Shown here one piece after another: positions 1 to 7,217 of a stretch of 14,344 nucleotides of DNA. Below the pieces are notes generated by a model. That model searched no databases, had not been told where the DNA came from, and saw only the letters and a list, made by a program, of their open reading frames with translations. The position numbers and the translations under genes were made by a program. This DNA is from Gammaproteobacteria bacterium (GTDB taxonomy: Bacteria; Pseudomonadota; Gammaproteobacteria; Pseudomonadales; Pseudohongiellaceae). Within the stretch, counting starts at the first letter, position 1. Each line of letters opens with the position of its first letter. The stretch lies in assembly GCA_002694855.1 (NCBI GenBank), contig NZNL01000021.1, positions 2,125-16,468 on the forward strand, in the 5' to 3' direction.

Positions 1-498
1 CATCAAACGACCATAGCTAGGGAACTGGAGGAGTTGCCGGACTTTCGAAAAGAACTGTACTTCAGCGCTTTCGGTGAAGGTTGGGGACTCTATTCTGAGA
101 CACTCGGAATTGAAATGGGCATCTACGAAAATTCTTATGAACATTTCGGCCGGCTCAGCTATGAGATGTGGCGAGCATGCCGCCTTGTTATAGATACCGG
201 TATTCACGCCCAAGGTTGGACTCGCCAGCAGGCTCTGGATTACCTTAGTGACAACACCTCTTTATCAGCAGCGAATGTGCGAGCTGAAGTCGATCGCTAC
301 ATATCATGGCCGGGACAAGCATTGGCATATAAGCTGGGTGAAATGAAAATATTGGAATTACGGCAACGAGTCGAGGCTGACTTGGGAGAGGCCTTTGACA
401 TTCGCTCGTTCCATGATGCCGTGCTGGGTCAAGGCGCATTGCCCCTGGATATTTTAGATACCGTGATCGCAGGCTATATAGACGAGACAAAACCTTAA
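1..498 (+). CDS. DUF885 family protein, C-terminal part (5' truncated by window edge)
   Basis: The reading frame is open from base 1 and ends at TAA 496-498, giving the last 165 residues of a larger protein. The start lies outside the window; a TTG at 34 is inside the domain and is not a real start. The first residue is a His, and about 24 residues on comes the segment EGWGLYSE, the signature of DUF885 proteins (PF05960). In that family an upstream His and this Glu-containing motif resemble a metallopeptidase-type active site, and the proteins are usually exported and about 550-620 residues long. The segment PGQALAYKLGEMKILELR near residues 101-118 is also typical. The function is a putative periplasmic hydrolase or carboxypeptidase-like enzyme, with unknown substrate. 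The stop codon touches the stop of the opposing gene. Family assignment is firm; the enzymatic role is inferred. Confidence 0.9.
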   Translation, partial: HQTTIARELEELPDFRKELYFSAFGEGWGLYSETLGIEMGIYENSYEHFGRLSYEMWRACRLVIDTGIHAQGWTRQQALDYLSDNTSLSAANVRAEVDRYISWPGQALAYKLGEMKILELRQRVEADLGEAFDIRSFHDAVLGQGALPLDILDTVIAGYIDETKP

Positions 499-2229
499 CT
501 AAGGAGTTGCTTGCTCCACCGCATTGTAATGCTGTCCTGCAGTCGCGGTTAATTCCGTGGTTACACCGCTGGGCCACTTTATTTGTACAGGTACTGATTC
601 CTGATCACCAAGAGGCAGCAACAAGGTCATACTGTTTTGGCTTTGGAAGCCTTGGGTGGAACGTATGTAGTGATACCGTGTGAGGTCTCCTGTTCCATAT
701 TGGACTCTAGCGCCAATTGCGTCTCGATTGCTTCGCGTACCACTCAGGGTCAGCCAGGCAGCGTTGCCAGTTTCGGATGTTTGTCGCATGAATAATTTGT
801 TTGTCTCACGTGATTCCGCTTTCTGAGCGAAATCAAAGGGCGGATGGCCACCGAGGTTAAAGTAAAAGTCGGTAAAACCGTCCCGATTAACATCAGCGAA
901 TACTGCTCCGTGTGCACGGGTCATAGTGTGGGCTTCATTCGGTTTAATAAACTGATCAGTACAGCGCTCAAATCGTCGTTGACCACGATTACAGAGGAAA
1001 ACATCGGCGGCAACAAACTCAGGCTCGCCCGTACCGATTACTATGTCAGGAAAACCGTCATCGAAAAAATCGCCGACACCTAATCCCATAGTGTTTTCAT
1101 AGGGTGCTATGCCTGCGTTTTCTTCGCCAGATAGGCCGTTAAGGCGCGCGTTGCGCCGAGCTATGCGTAATTCATTAGTCATTGGATTGGTATCGGTTTC
1201 TGACTGTTTGACATGGTTGACAGTATCTATGCCGCCCTCTCGACCGACTCGATCAAAATGTCCGTTTCCATCACCGAAAAAAATGTAATCTTGTGAGTCC
1301 CAGCGACCCAGATAAATATCTTCATGACCGTCCTGGTCAAAGTCGGCGCTGGCGGCGGCAAAAACTGCAGGCAGTCCGCTGTGGCCTTCCAACGCTTCAG
1401 CGAATATTTCTTGAGTAACTTCGACAAGACTTTCACCATCGTTGCGATAGAACGCATGCCAGTCCATACCAGCCAAATACAAGTCTTGGTCTCCGTCCTC
1501 ATCGTAATCTATCCAGACTGGATTTTTTGCATCTTGATGGGGAGCTTCCGCTATGCCAAGTTGCTCGCCTCGTTCATCGAAGGTACCGTTGTGCTGGTTG
1601 TGAAAAAGTAGTGGTCGACCTATTCTTCGGGTCACCATGACATCGAGCCAGCCATCGTTATCATAGTCAGCCCAGGAGACACCCCACCAGGGGTTCGCCT
1701 CGGCTGAAGCAGAGCCTTGTCCCAACCCAGCCTCGTTGGTCACATTTACAAATCCTTGGTTTTGATCGATACGATTTTCGAGTAGCACTAGCGATGAGTA
1801 ATTAGTATAGCCGCCGTTACCTACCATCATGTCCGGATCGCCGTCATTGTCGTAGTCAGCAAAGGATCCCACCCAGGTGCCGTGAAAGTCGGCAGGATTA
1901 AGATTGAATTCGCCAGGCAGAAAATTGCCGGATCCATCGTTAACATAGATCATAGATATGCCGAAAGGAGGACCAAACAATCGTCCATCGGTATCGGCTA
2001 CGAACAGATCATCATCCCCATCATTGTCGATATCAACAAAGGATGCGCCGCGGCCATATCCGACGACACCGCCTAGACCACGCGGTTCAGAAACTTGCTG
2101 ATAAAGGTCAGTAAATTCAGAAGTGCTCACAGGTAATTCATTGTTATCGGTTACATTAGATTCTTGTGCCCATAAAGAATTTGTAAGGAAAACGGTTCCT
2201 AAACTAAAAATTTTTATTGTTCTTTTCAT
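499..2229 (-). CDS. Secreted FG-GAP/VCBS-repeat protein with ASPIC/UnbV C-terminal domain
   Basis: This is a 576-residue exported protein. The ATG at 2229 is preferred over an upstream in-frame ATG at 2358: it gives a clean Sec signal peptide (MKRTIKIFSLGTVFLTNSLWAQ split roughly after residues 21-22) and follows AGGAAG about 8 bases upstream. Seven calcium-loop repeats of the DxDxDGxxD type start near residues 66, 125, 188, 241, 296, 387 and 446, as expected for a seven-bladed beta-propeller. The sixth (DFFDDGFPD) and seventh (DVNRDGFTD) deviate slightly. Residues about 490-570 match the ASPIC/UnbV domain (PF07593), including AIGARV, a Q/G-S stretch and IKWPSG. Such proteins are secreted or surface-bound; binding partners are unknown, and adhesion or carbohydrate interaction is only a guess. 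The gene is convergent with the DUF885 gene and divergent from the PEP mutase-fold gene. Confidence 0.9.
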   Translation of the reverse strand: MKRTIKIFSLGTVFLTNSLWAQESNVTDNNELPVSTSEFTDLYQQVSEPRGLGGVVGYGRGASFVDIDNDGDDDLFVADTDGRLFGPPFGISMIYVNDGSGNFLPGEFNLNPADFHGTWVGSFADYDNDGDPDMMVGNGGYTNYSSLVLLENRIDQNQGFVNVTNEAGLGQGSASAEANPWWGVSWADYDNDGWLDVMVTRRIGRPLLFHNQHNGTFDERGEQLGIAEAPHQDAKNPVWIDYDEDGDQDLYLAGMDWHAFYRNDGESLVEVTQEIFAEALEGHSGLPAVFAAASADFDQDGHEDIYLGRWDSQDYIFFGDGNGHFDRVGREGGIDTVNHVKQSETDTNPMTNELRIARRNARLNGLSGEENAGIAPYENTMGLGVGDFFDDGFPDIVIGTGEPEFVAADVFLCNRGQRRFERCTDQFIKPNEAHTMTRAHGAVFADVNRDGFTDFYFNLGGHPPFDFAQKAESRETNKLFMRQTSETGNAAWLTLSGTRSNRDAIGARVQYGTGDLTRYHYIRSTQGFQSQNSMTLLLPLGDQESVPVQIKWPSGVTTELTATAGQHYNAVEQATP

Positions 2230-2393
2230 GGTGCGCTTCCTGATTCTAAATGGGGGAAGTTGAGCTGGGAAAACTCTAAACCTCCCGGTGAAATAGTGCA
2301 AGTGAACCGAGTCTTGCGTCAGACAGTGGATTTGCAAAGATAAAGGTTCTATTCTCATTCGTTCAAAAAAATATGAACGGGAAGAGGATCATC
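2230..2393. promoter_or_regulatory. Divergent intergenic region with a 6-bp inverted repeat
   Basis: These 164 bases separate the start codons of two divergent genes and must hold both promoters. No convincing -35/-10 pair is visible in either direction. A perfect inverted repeat, CGTTCA (2360-2365) and TGAACG (2374-2379) with an 8-base A-rich loop, lies just upstream of the ribosome binding site GAAGAGGA (2381-2388) of the plus-strand gene. It could be an operator or a small leader hairpin; six base pairs can also occur by chance. An ATG at 2373 falls in the repeat and has no ribosome binding site, so it is not used as the start. Confidence 0.4.
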
Positions 2394-3368
2394 ATGACTG
2401 GATCATCACGAAGAGACTTCATTAAACGTACAGCGCTGTTTACTGGAAGCATGGCTGCAGCGGGTGCTCCCATGGTAGCTGCATCAGCGGAGAACATTAC
2501 TTCTTCAATTTCTATATCTAAGTCTGCCCGGTTAAGAGAACTTTTAGCTGAGCCCGGTGTAACAGTGGTTCCGGAAGCTTACACAGTTTATACGGCCAGA
2601 CTAGCTGAACTGTCTGGGTTTCCCGCCATATATGTCGGTGGCAATATGATAGCTGGCATGCATTTCGGCATCGAAGACTGGGGTCTCGTGGATTTGGCCG
2701 AACTGGTAGAGGTAGGAGGGCGTATTGCCGGTGGCGTATCGGTTCCAGCAATAGTTGATGCTGACCAAGGCGGGGAGACTTCATTGAATGTCTATCGCAG
2801 TATCGGTCGTTACGAACGAGCAGGTATTGCTGGTTCCCATATTGAAGACACACGCAACCCCAAACATCTTGGTCCGGGGCGCAGTGAGTTAATGCCAGTA
2901 GAAGAAATGGTCGAGCGTATCACAGCTGCAGTCGAAGCCCGTTCCGATCCAAACTACGTCATTATCTCGCGGAGCGATTGCCTCTGGATCGGTAATAACC
3001 CAGGAGATCATCGGGAAGCGATTCGCAGAGGCAATGCCTTTGCTGAGGCAGGAGCTGATGCTTTCTTCGTTGTTAGTATGCGTCCAGACCAGGTACAAGA
3101 AATCGCCTCGAATATTTCCATTCCTCTTATTGCTCTAAATATCCCTGTTGATCAAATCAGTGATACATCATGTTCGATAGACATTCATGGGGTGCAGGTC
3201 TATCAGGCAGCAGCTTCGCTTTATCAAACAATGCTTGGGGAATTACGATCAGATGGACAGTTTAAACGTGGTCCCGAACGGCGCTTAGATCCCGATATCG
3301 TGGCTCAGGTCTTGGACATTCCAGAGTACAGCGGACTCGCTGATCGGTGGTCACAGTTAAGAGGATAG
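2394..3368 (+). CDS. Tat-exported PEP mutase/isocitrate lyase superfamily protein with altered active-site loop
   Basis: The 324-residue product starts at ATG 2394, five bases after GAAGAGGA; the alternative ATG at 2373 has no such site. The N-terminus carries a twin-arginine signal, SRRDFIK at residues 4-10, followed by a hydrophobic Ala/Gly-rich stretch and ASAE, so a periplasmic location is likely. The rest has the PEP mutase/methylisocitrate lyase fold: YVGG near 80, the metal-binding DAD at 122-124, HIED at 149-152, a conserved Arg in ISRSD near 193, and an Asn in LNIP near 249. In methylisocitrate lyases the loop after the ED is KRCGH with a catalytic Cys; here it is KHLGPG, lacking both Cys and His. 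The Glu of the usual FPEA motif is also replaced (FFVVS). Isocitrate or methylisocitrate cleavage is therefore unlikely. A hydrolase, mutase or different C-C/C-P lyase activity is possible. It is the first gene of an operon with the amidohydrolase. Confidence 0.88.
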   Translation: MTGSSRRDFIKRTALFTGSMAAAGAPMVAASAENITSSISISKSARLRELLAEPGVTVVPEAYTVYTARLAELSGFPAIYVGGNMIAGMHFGIEDWGLVDLAELVEVGGRIAGGVSVPAIVDADQGGETSLNVYRSIGRYERAGIAGSHIEDTRNPKHLGPGRSELMPVEEMVERITAAVEARSDPNYVIISRSDCLWIGNNPGDHREAIRRGNAFAEAGADAFFVVSMRPDQVQEIASNISIPLIALNIPVDQISDTSCSIDIHGVQVYQAAASLYQTMLGELRSDGQFKRGPERRLDPDIVAQVLDIPEYSGLADRWSQLRG

Positions 3369-3376
3369 GTAAACTT

Positions 3377-4567
3377 ATGCAGCAAAAAACAAATCGCCGC
3401 CAGTTCATCTCTTTCACTGCGAGCGCTGCCTTATTTGCTCGGCCACTCGATCTGTTCGCGCAGTCCTATGATCTGATTGTGCGAGGTGGTCGTGTTATCG
3501 ACCCTTCCTTAAATATCGACACTATTGCAGATGTGGCGGTAGCATCGGGCCGCATCGTAGCTGTGTCACCTAATATAGGTGCAAATGCCACTGAAGAAAT
3601 AGATGCGACAGATCGAATTGTGATGCCTGGGCTTTTAGATATCCATGGCCATTACGCACAGGATGCGCAGGGACCCCATATATGTCTTTCTGATGGAGTG
3701 ACTGGGTGGGTCGATGCCGGTTCCGCTGGGGCAGATGGAATTGACGAGGTGGTAGCAATCGCGAGATCTGCCCCGCAACCAGCTCGCGTGCTGATCAACA
3801 TCGGTAGACGTGGCGTCATTCCTGAAGGTGATACGGCAGACTTGGCACTGGCTGATGTTGAATTAGCAAAAGCTGCAATAGCCAGGAACCGGGATTATGT
3901 TGTTGGCGTGAAAGCACGAATGACCAACGGAGTAACTGTTAACGATTTATTAGTTATTCGCCGCGCTCAGGAAGTGGCTTCCTTTTTCAATTTGCCTTTG
4001 ATGATTCACATGGGGCAATCGGAATCAGCGATGAGTGAGTTGGTGGCTGAACTCAAACCCGGTGACATTGTAACTCACATGTACGCGCCACCGCCTAACG
4101 CCATTATCGATGGAGCCGGGCAGGTTTTTCCTGAAGTGCTCGCAGCACGTCGCCGAGGCATCTGGTTCGATGTAGCCAATGGCCGTGTCGATCATCTTCG
4201 ATGGGATACTTTCGATGCCATCATGGCAGCCGGGTTTTGGCCCGATACGATTTCAACTGATGGTTTCTCAAACAGTCGAAGTGCACCTGGTGTTGTGGAT
4301 TATCCCAATGTCATGTCCAAGCTATTAAACTTCGGCATGCAATTGGATGCGGTCGTTGCCTGTGGAACAGTCAATGCTTCTCGTGTTTTTACCTTCTTAC
4401 GTGACAAAGGGACCTTAAATGTCGGAGCTCAGGCAGATATTGCTATATTGGAATTACAGCAGGGGAGCTTTGATTTTGTTGATAACTACGAAAATGTGAG
4501 GACTGGTACTCAACGACTATTTCCATTTGAAACAATCCTTGCTGGCAGCCGTGTGCCTCGAACCTAA
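3377..4567 (+). CDS. Tat-exported amidohydrolase/deacetylase family metallohydrolase
   Basis: The 396-residue product starts at ATG 3377, with AGGATAGGT just upstream overlapping the stop of the previous gene; eight bases separate the two genes, which implies an operon. An in-frame upstream GTG at 3347 overlaps the previous gene and would mask the signal. Residues 5-12 (TNRRQFIS) and the following hydrophobic stretch ending LFAQ form a Tat-type signal. The mature part is an amidohydrolase barrel with a full metal-site set: HGH at 90-92 in PGLLDIHGH, Lys179 in VGVKARM (likely carboxylated), His211 in IHMGQ, His234 in VTHMY and Asp295 in STDGFS. The pattern matches the dihydroorotase-like deacetylase branch (EF0837/Atu3266-like), members of which hydrolyse acetylated hydroxyacids or amides. 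The real substrate is unknown. Export of such an enzyme is unusual and suggests that both operon products act on a periplasmic compound. Confidence 0.9.
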   Translation: MQQKTNRRQFISFTASAALFARPLDLFAQSYDLIVRGGRVIDPSLNIDTIADVAVASGRIVAVSPNIGANATEEIDATDRIVMPGLLDIHGHYAQDAQGPHICLSDGVTGWVDAGSAGADGIDEVVAIARSAPQPARVLINIGRRGVIPEGDTADLALADVELAKAAIARNRDYVVGVKARMTNGVTVNDLLVIRRAQEVASFFNLPLMIHMGQSESAMSELVAELKPGDIVTHMYAPPPNAIIDGAGQVFPEVLAARRRGIWFDVANGRVDHLRWDTFDAIMAAGFWPDTISTDGFSNSRSAPGVVDYPNVMSKLLNFGMQLDAVVACGTVNASRVFTFLRDKGTLNVGAQADIAILELQQGSFDFVDNYENVRTGTQRLFPFETILAGSRVPRT

Positions 4568-4808
4568 AAGCTAGTTTTTGTTGCACGCAGCGGGGCGCGA
4601 TTCAGATAGTTGCTAGGGTGCAGTATTTAGAACTTTCTTTTTAATACAAGATAAAGATTGAGGAAGGAGCTGAACAGGCCAGTTGTAGTGATGTAATATA
4701 CTTCATTGGCGGCCCAGTTTGTGGTGAAACCTCCTGCTAAGGCATCAAGATCGCTGGCACCAAGGCAGTGTTCGAGCTACTATTTGGGTGATTATAGAGA
4801 GTAGGAAT
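4568..4808 (+). other. 241-base intergenic region upstream of the haem lipoprotein gene
   Basis: No coding region is supportable here; all three forward frames are broken. No hairpin plus T-run terminator is evident after the amidohydrolase gene. A strong Shine-Dalgarno-like stretch, AGGAAGGAG at 4661-4669, is not followed by a start codon at a usable distance; 18 bases later only GTG-ATG-TAA (4688-4696) occurs. TATACT at 4697-4702 resembles a -10 box but has no good -35 partner. The region probably contains the promoter of the downstream module. The last bases hold AGGA (4803-4806), very close to the start at 4809. Confidence 0.35.
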
Positions 4809-7217
4809 ATGCACCTACCAAAGCCTAAAATATTGCCCTCTCTGCTCGCATTGAGTCTGGTGGCTTGTGGGCCGCAGGACTCGACTGTGCCGGGTTCCCC
4901 AGTGTCGGCAACCAGCGCAGAAGCATCTCTAACCCCCATAGCACAAAACTCCGCTTCTGATACCAAGAGTGCCATTAACCAGTATTGTGTCGTTTGCCAC
5001 AATGAGCAGCTAGAAACGGCGGGCTTGAGACTAGATACAGTGGATCTAGCTAATATTGGTGCACAAGCTGAAGTATTAGAAAAAGTCATTCGAAAACTAC
5101 GTACTGGGACTATGCCGCCAGTGGGAATACCATCGCCTTCGCCTGAAGAGCGTCATGCTATGGTTGCCTGGTTGGAATCATCTCTTGATAAAGTGGCTGC
5201 TGCAAACCCGAATCCGGGTCGTACAGAAACCCTGCGCCGTCTCAATCGTACCGAATACCAGAATGCCATCAGAGATTTATTGAAACTCGACATTGATGCC
5301 AACTCCTTACTGCCTCCTGACGAAAGTGGCTATGGCTTTGACAATGTAAATGTGGGAGACCTGACTCCATTATTGCTTGATCGTTATCTTTCTGCGGCAC
5401 AAAAAATAAGTCGATTGGCAATAGGCGGAGTCCAGGCTTCAATACAGAGCAATGTTATCAGCGTGCCGCCGGATCTTACTCAGGAAGAACATATTTCCGG
5501 GCTCCCAATCGGCACGCGGGGCGGAGTGTCTGTAACCTACACCTTTCCACAGGACGGGGAGTACGACATTCAGGTGCGGCTCGCACGGAATCGCACTGGT
5601 GACATTGGCGGGCTACTTAATGCCGACCCCCAGCCAGTAGAGTTGCTCATTGATCGAGAAATCGCTGAAACTTTTATGGTGGTTCGGCCAAATGGATCGG
5701 ATCATTCAGAAGTCGACAAAGATTTCAAAGCCCGTGTTCCGGTGACCGCAGGACCCCACGATCTGGGCGTTACTTTCCCCAAAATATCCTCATCACTTTT
5801 GGAAAGCGAGCGGCAACCATTGCAGTCTCACTTCAATGAAATTCGGCACCCTCGACTTAATCCAGCCGTCTATCAGGTAACTGTGACGGGGCCATATGCA
5901 ACGCAAGGTCCAGGAGATACACCAAGTCGACGACAATTATTTGTCTGCCAGCCTGCAGAAACTAGTGAAGAAGAAGCCTGTGCTCGAGAAATACTGTCTA
6001 AGTTGACTCGGCGCGCATATCGCCGTCCGGTAGACGAGTCTGACATCGTCGGTCCAATAAATTTTTATCAAAAAACACGCACTGAAAGTAATTTTGATGA
6101 AGCAATAGCTGCTGCTCTTAGCGCTGTGCTCATGAATCCACAATTCTTATTTCGTGTAGAGATGGCACCAGACAATGTTGCACCTCTTACTCGTTATCGC
6201 ATTAGCGACATCGAACTAGCATCCCGCCTTTCTTTCTTTCTATGGAGTAGCCTGCCCGATGAGGAACTGCTGGCTGTAGCTGAGCGGGGTAAGCTAAGCA
6301 GTCCTGAAGAACTGGAGAAACAGGTGCGCCGCATGTTGGCGGACCACCGTTCGAAAAATCTTTCGACGAACTTTGCGGGTCAATGGCTACAATTACGTAA
6401 TCTGGAAGCGTTCAGCCCTAATGTGCGACTATATCCGGATTTCGATGACAATCTGCGACAGGCTTTTAGACAGGAATCTGAATTGTTTTTAGATAGCGTG
6501 TTGCGTGAAGATCGCAGCGTACTTGATCTATTGAACGCAGACTATACCTTCCTAAACGAACGCTTAGCCAAGCATTATGGAATACCGGGTATTTATGGTA
6601 GCCGCTTTCGTCGCGTGGAGCTCTCTGAAAGAAGCGAGCGCGGTGGTTTGCTTCGGCACGGCAGTGTTTTAGCAGTAACTTCCTTTCCAAATCGCACTTC
6701 CCCAGTCCTGAGAGGAGTGTGGGTTCTCGACAATATTTACGGGGCACCGCCACCGCCACCGCCAGCCGATGTGCCGGCTCTCGACGAAGCGGCAGTAGCT
6801 GCCTCCCTACCAATGCGGGAGCGACTTGCAGCCCACCGAAATAACCCGGTATGCGCAAGCTGCCACAACACTATAGACCCAGTGGGGTTTTCTCTGGAAA
6901 ATTTTGATGTAGTCGGTCGTTGGCGGGATCATGACGGGGATAATGGCCCCGTTGATGTGGCCGGTGGCCTTCCCAATATGGATGATTTAGCCGGCGTGTC
7001 AGGCCTTGAAGCCGGGTTATTAAGCCGACCAGCATTATTAGCTGATACAATTACCGATAAGTTAATGACTTTTGCGCTTGGGCGGGGGGTTGAATACTAC
7101 GATGCACCTGCTATCCGTAAGATAGTGCGCGAAGCCGAACCGGAGGGTTACCGTTTTTCATCGCTTGTTATAGGTATAGTGAAGAGCGCACCTTTTCAGA
7201 TGAGGACATCATTATGA
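4809..7217 (+). CDS. Multi-domain haem-c lipoprotein: DUF1587, DUF1595, DUF1592, DUF1588 and DUF1585 (planctomycete PSD/PSCyt type)
   Basis: From ATG 4809 the product is 802 residues. A lipobox (LSLVAC, Cys20) marks a lipoprotein signal; an upstream in-frame GTG at 4788 would add seven residues without a ribosome binding site. Domains in order: N-terminal cytochrome-c-like domain with CVVCH (60-64) and a possible Met ligand in TMPP (102); DUF1587 about 142-206 (LRRLNRTEYQNAIRDLL); a beta-rich, carbohydrate-binding-like stretch about 233-363; DUF1595 about 380-450 with a Cys pair (FVC...EEACAR) and RRAYRRPV; DUF1592 about 463-593; DUF1588 about 605-706 with a second haem motif CASCH (682-686) and a PPPPPP stretch; DUF1585 about 715-801. 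All parts look intact. The biochemical role is not established; envelope electron transfer linked to polymer or organic oxidation is a reasonable inference. The gene overlaps the DUF1552 gene by four bases (ATGA), so the two are translationally coupled. Confidence 0.93.
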   Translation: MHLPKPKILPSLLALSLVACGPQDSTVPGSPVSATSAEASLTPIAQNSASDTKSAINQYCVVCHNEQLETAGLRLDTVDLANIGAQAEVLEKVIRKLRTGTMPPVGIPSPSPEERHAMVAWLESSLDKVAAANPNPGRTETLRRLNRTEYQNAIRDLLKLDIDANSLLPPDESGYGFDNVNVGDLTPLLLDRYLSAAQKISRLAIGGVQASIQSNVISVPPDLTQEEHISGLPIGTRGGVSVTYTFPQDGEYDIQVRLARNRTGDIGGLLNADPQPVELLIDREIAETFMVVRPNGSDHSEVDKDFKARVPVTAGPHDLGVTFPKISSSLLESERQPLQSHFNEIRHPRLNPAVYQVTVTGPYATQGPGDTPSRRQLFVCQPAETSEEEACAREILSKLTRRAYRRPVDESDIVGPINFYQKTRTESNFDEAIAAALSAVLMNPQFLFRVEMAPDNVAPLTRYRISDIELASRLSFFLWSSLPDEELLAVAERGKLSSPEELEKQVRRMLADHRSKNLSTNFAGQWLQLRNLEAFSPNVRLYPDFDDNLRQAFRQESELFLDSVLREDRSVLDLLNADYTFLNERLAKHYGIPGIYGSRFRRVELSERSERGGLLRHGSVLAVTSFPNRTSPVLRGVWVLDNIYGAPPPPPPADVPALDEAAVAASLPMRERLAAHRNNPVCASCHNTIDPVGFSLENFDVVGRWRDHDGDNGPVDVAGGLPNMDDLAGVSGLEAGLLSRPALLADTITDKLMTFALGRGVEYYDAPAIRKIVREAEPEGYRFSSLVIGIVKSAPFQMRTSL

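Noticed and set aside
2230..2358. 43-residue N-terminal extension of the FG-GAP protein
   Set aside because: The extension would hide the signal peptide and has no ribosome binding site, while the start at 2229 has both.
4745..5089. Minus-strand open frame of 114 codons near the haem lipoprotein start
   Set aside because: It is antisense to the signal and first haem domain, with no Shine-Dalgarno and no recognisable motif.
6466..6858. Minus-strand open frame of 130 codons
   Set aside because: It is antisense to the DUF1592/DUF1588 part of the haem lipoprotein, whose domains are continuous and intact; the frame has no domain or start signal.
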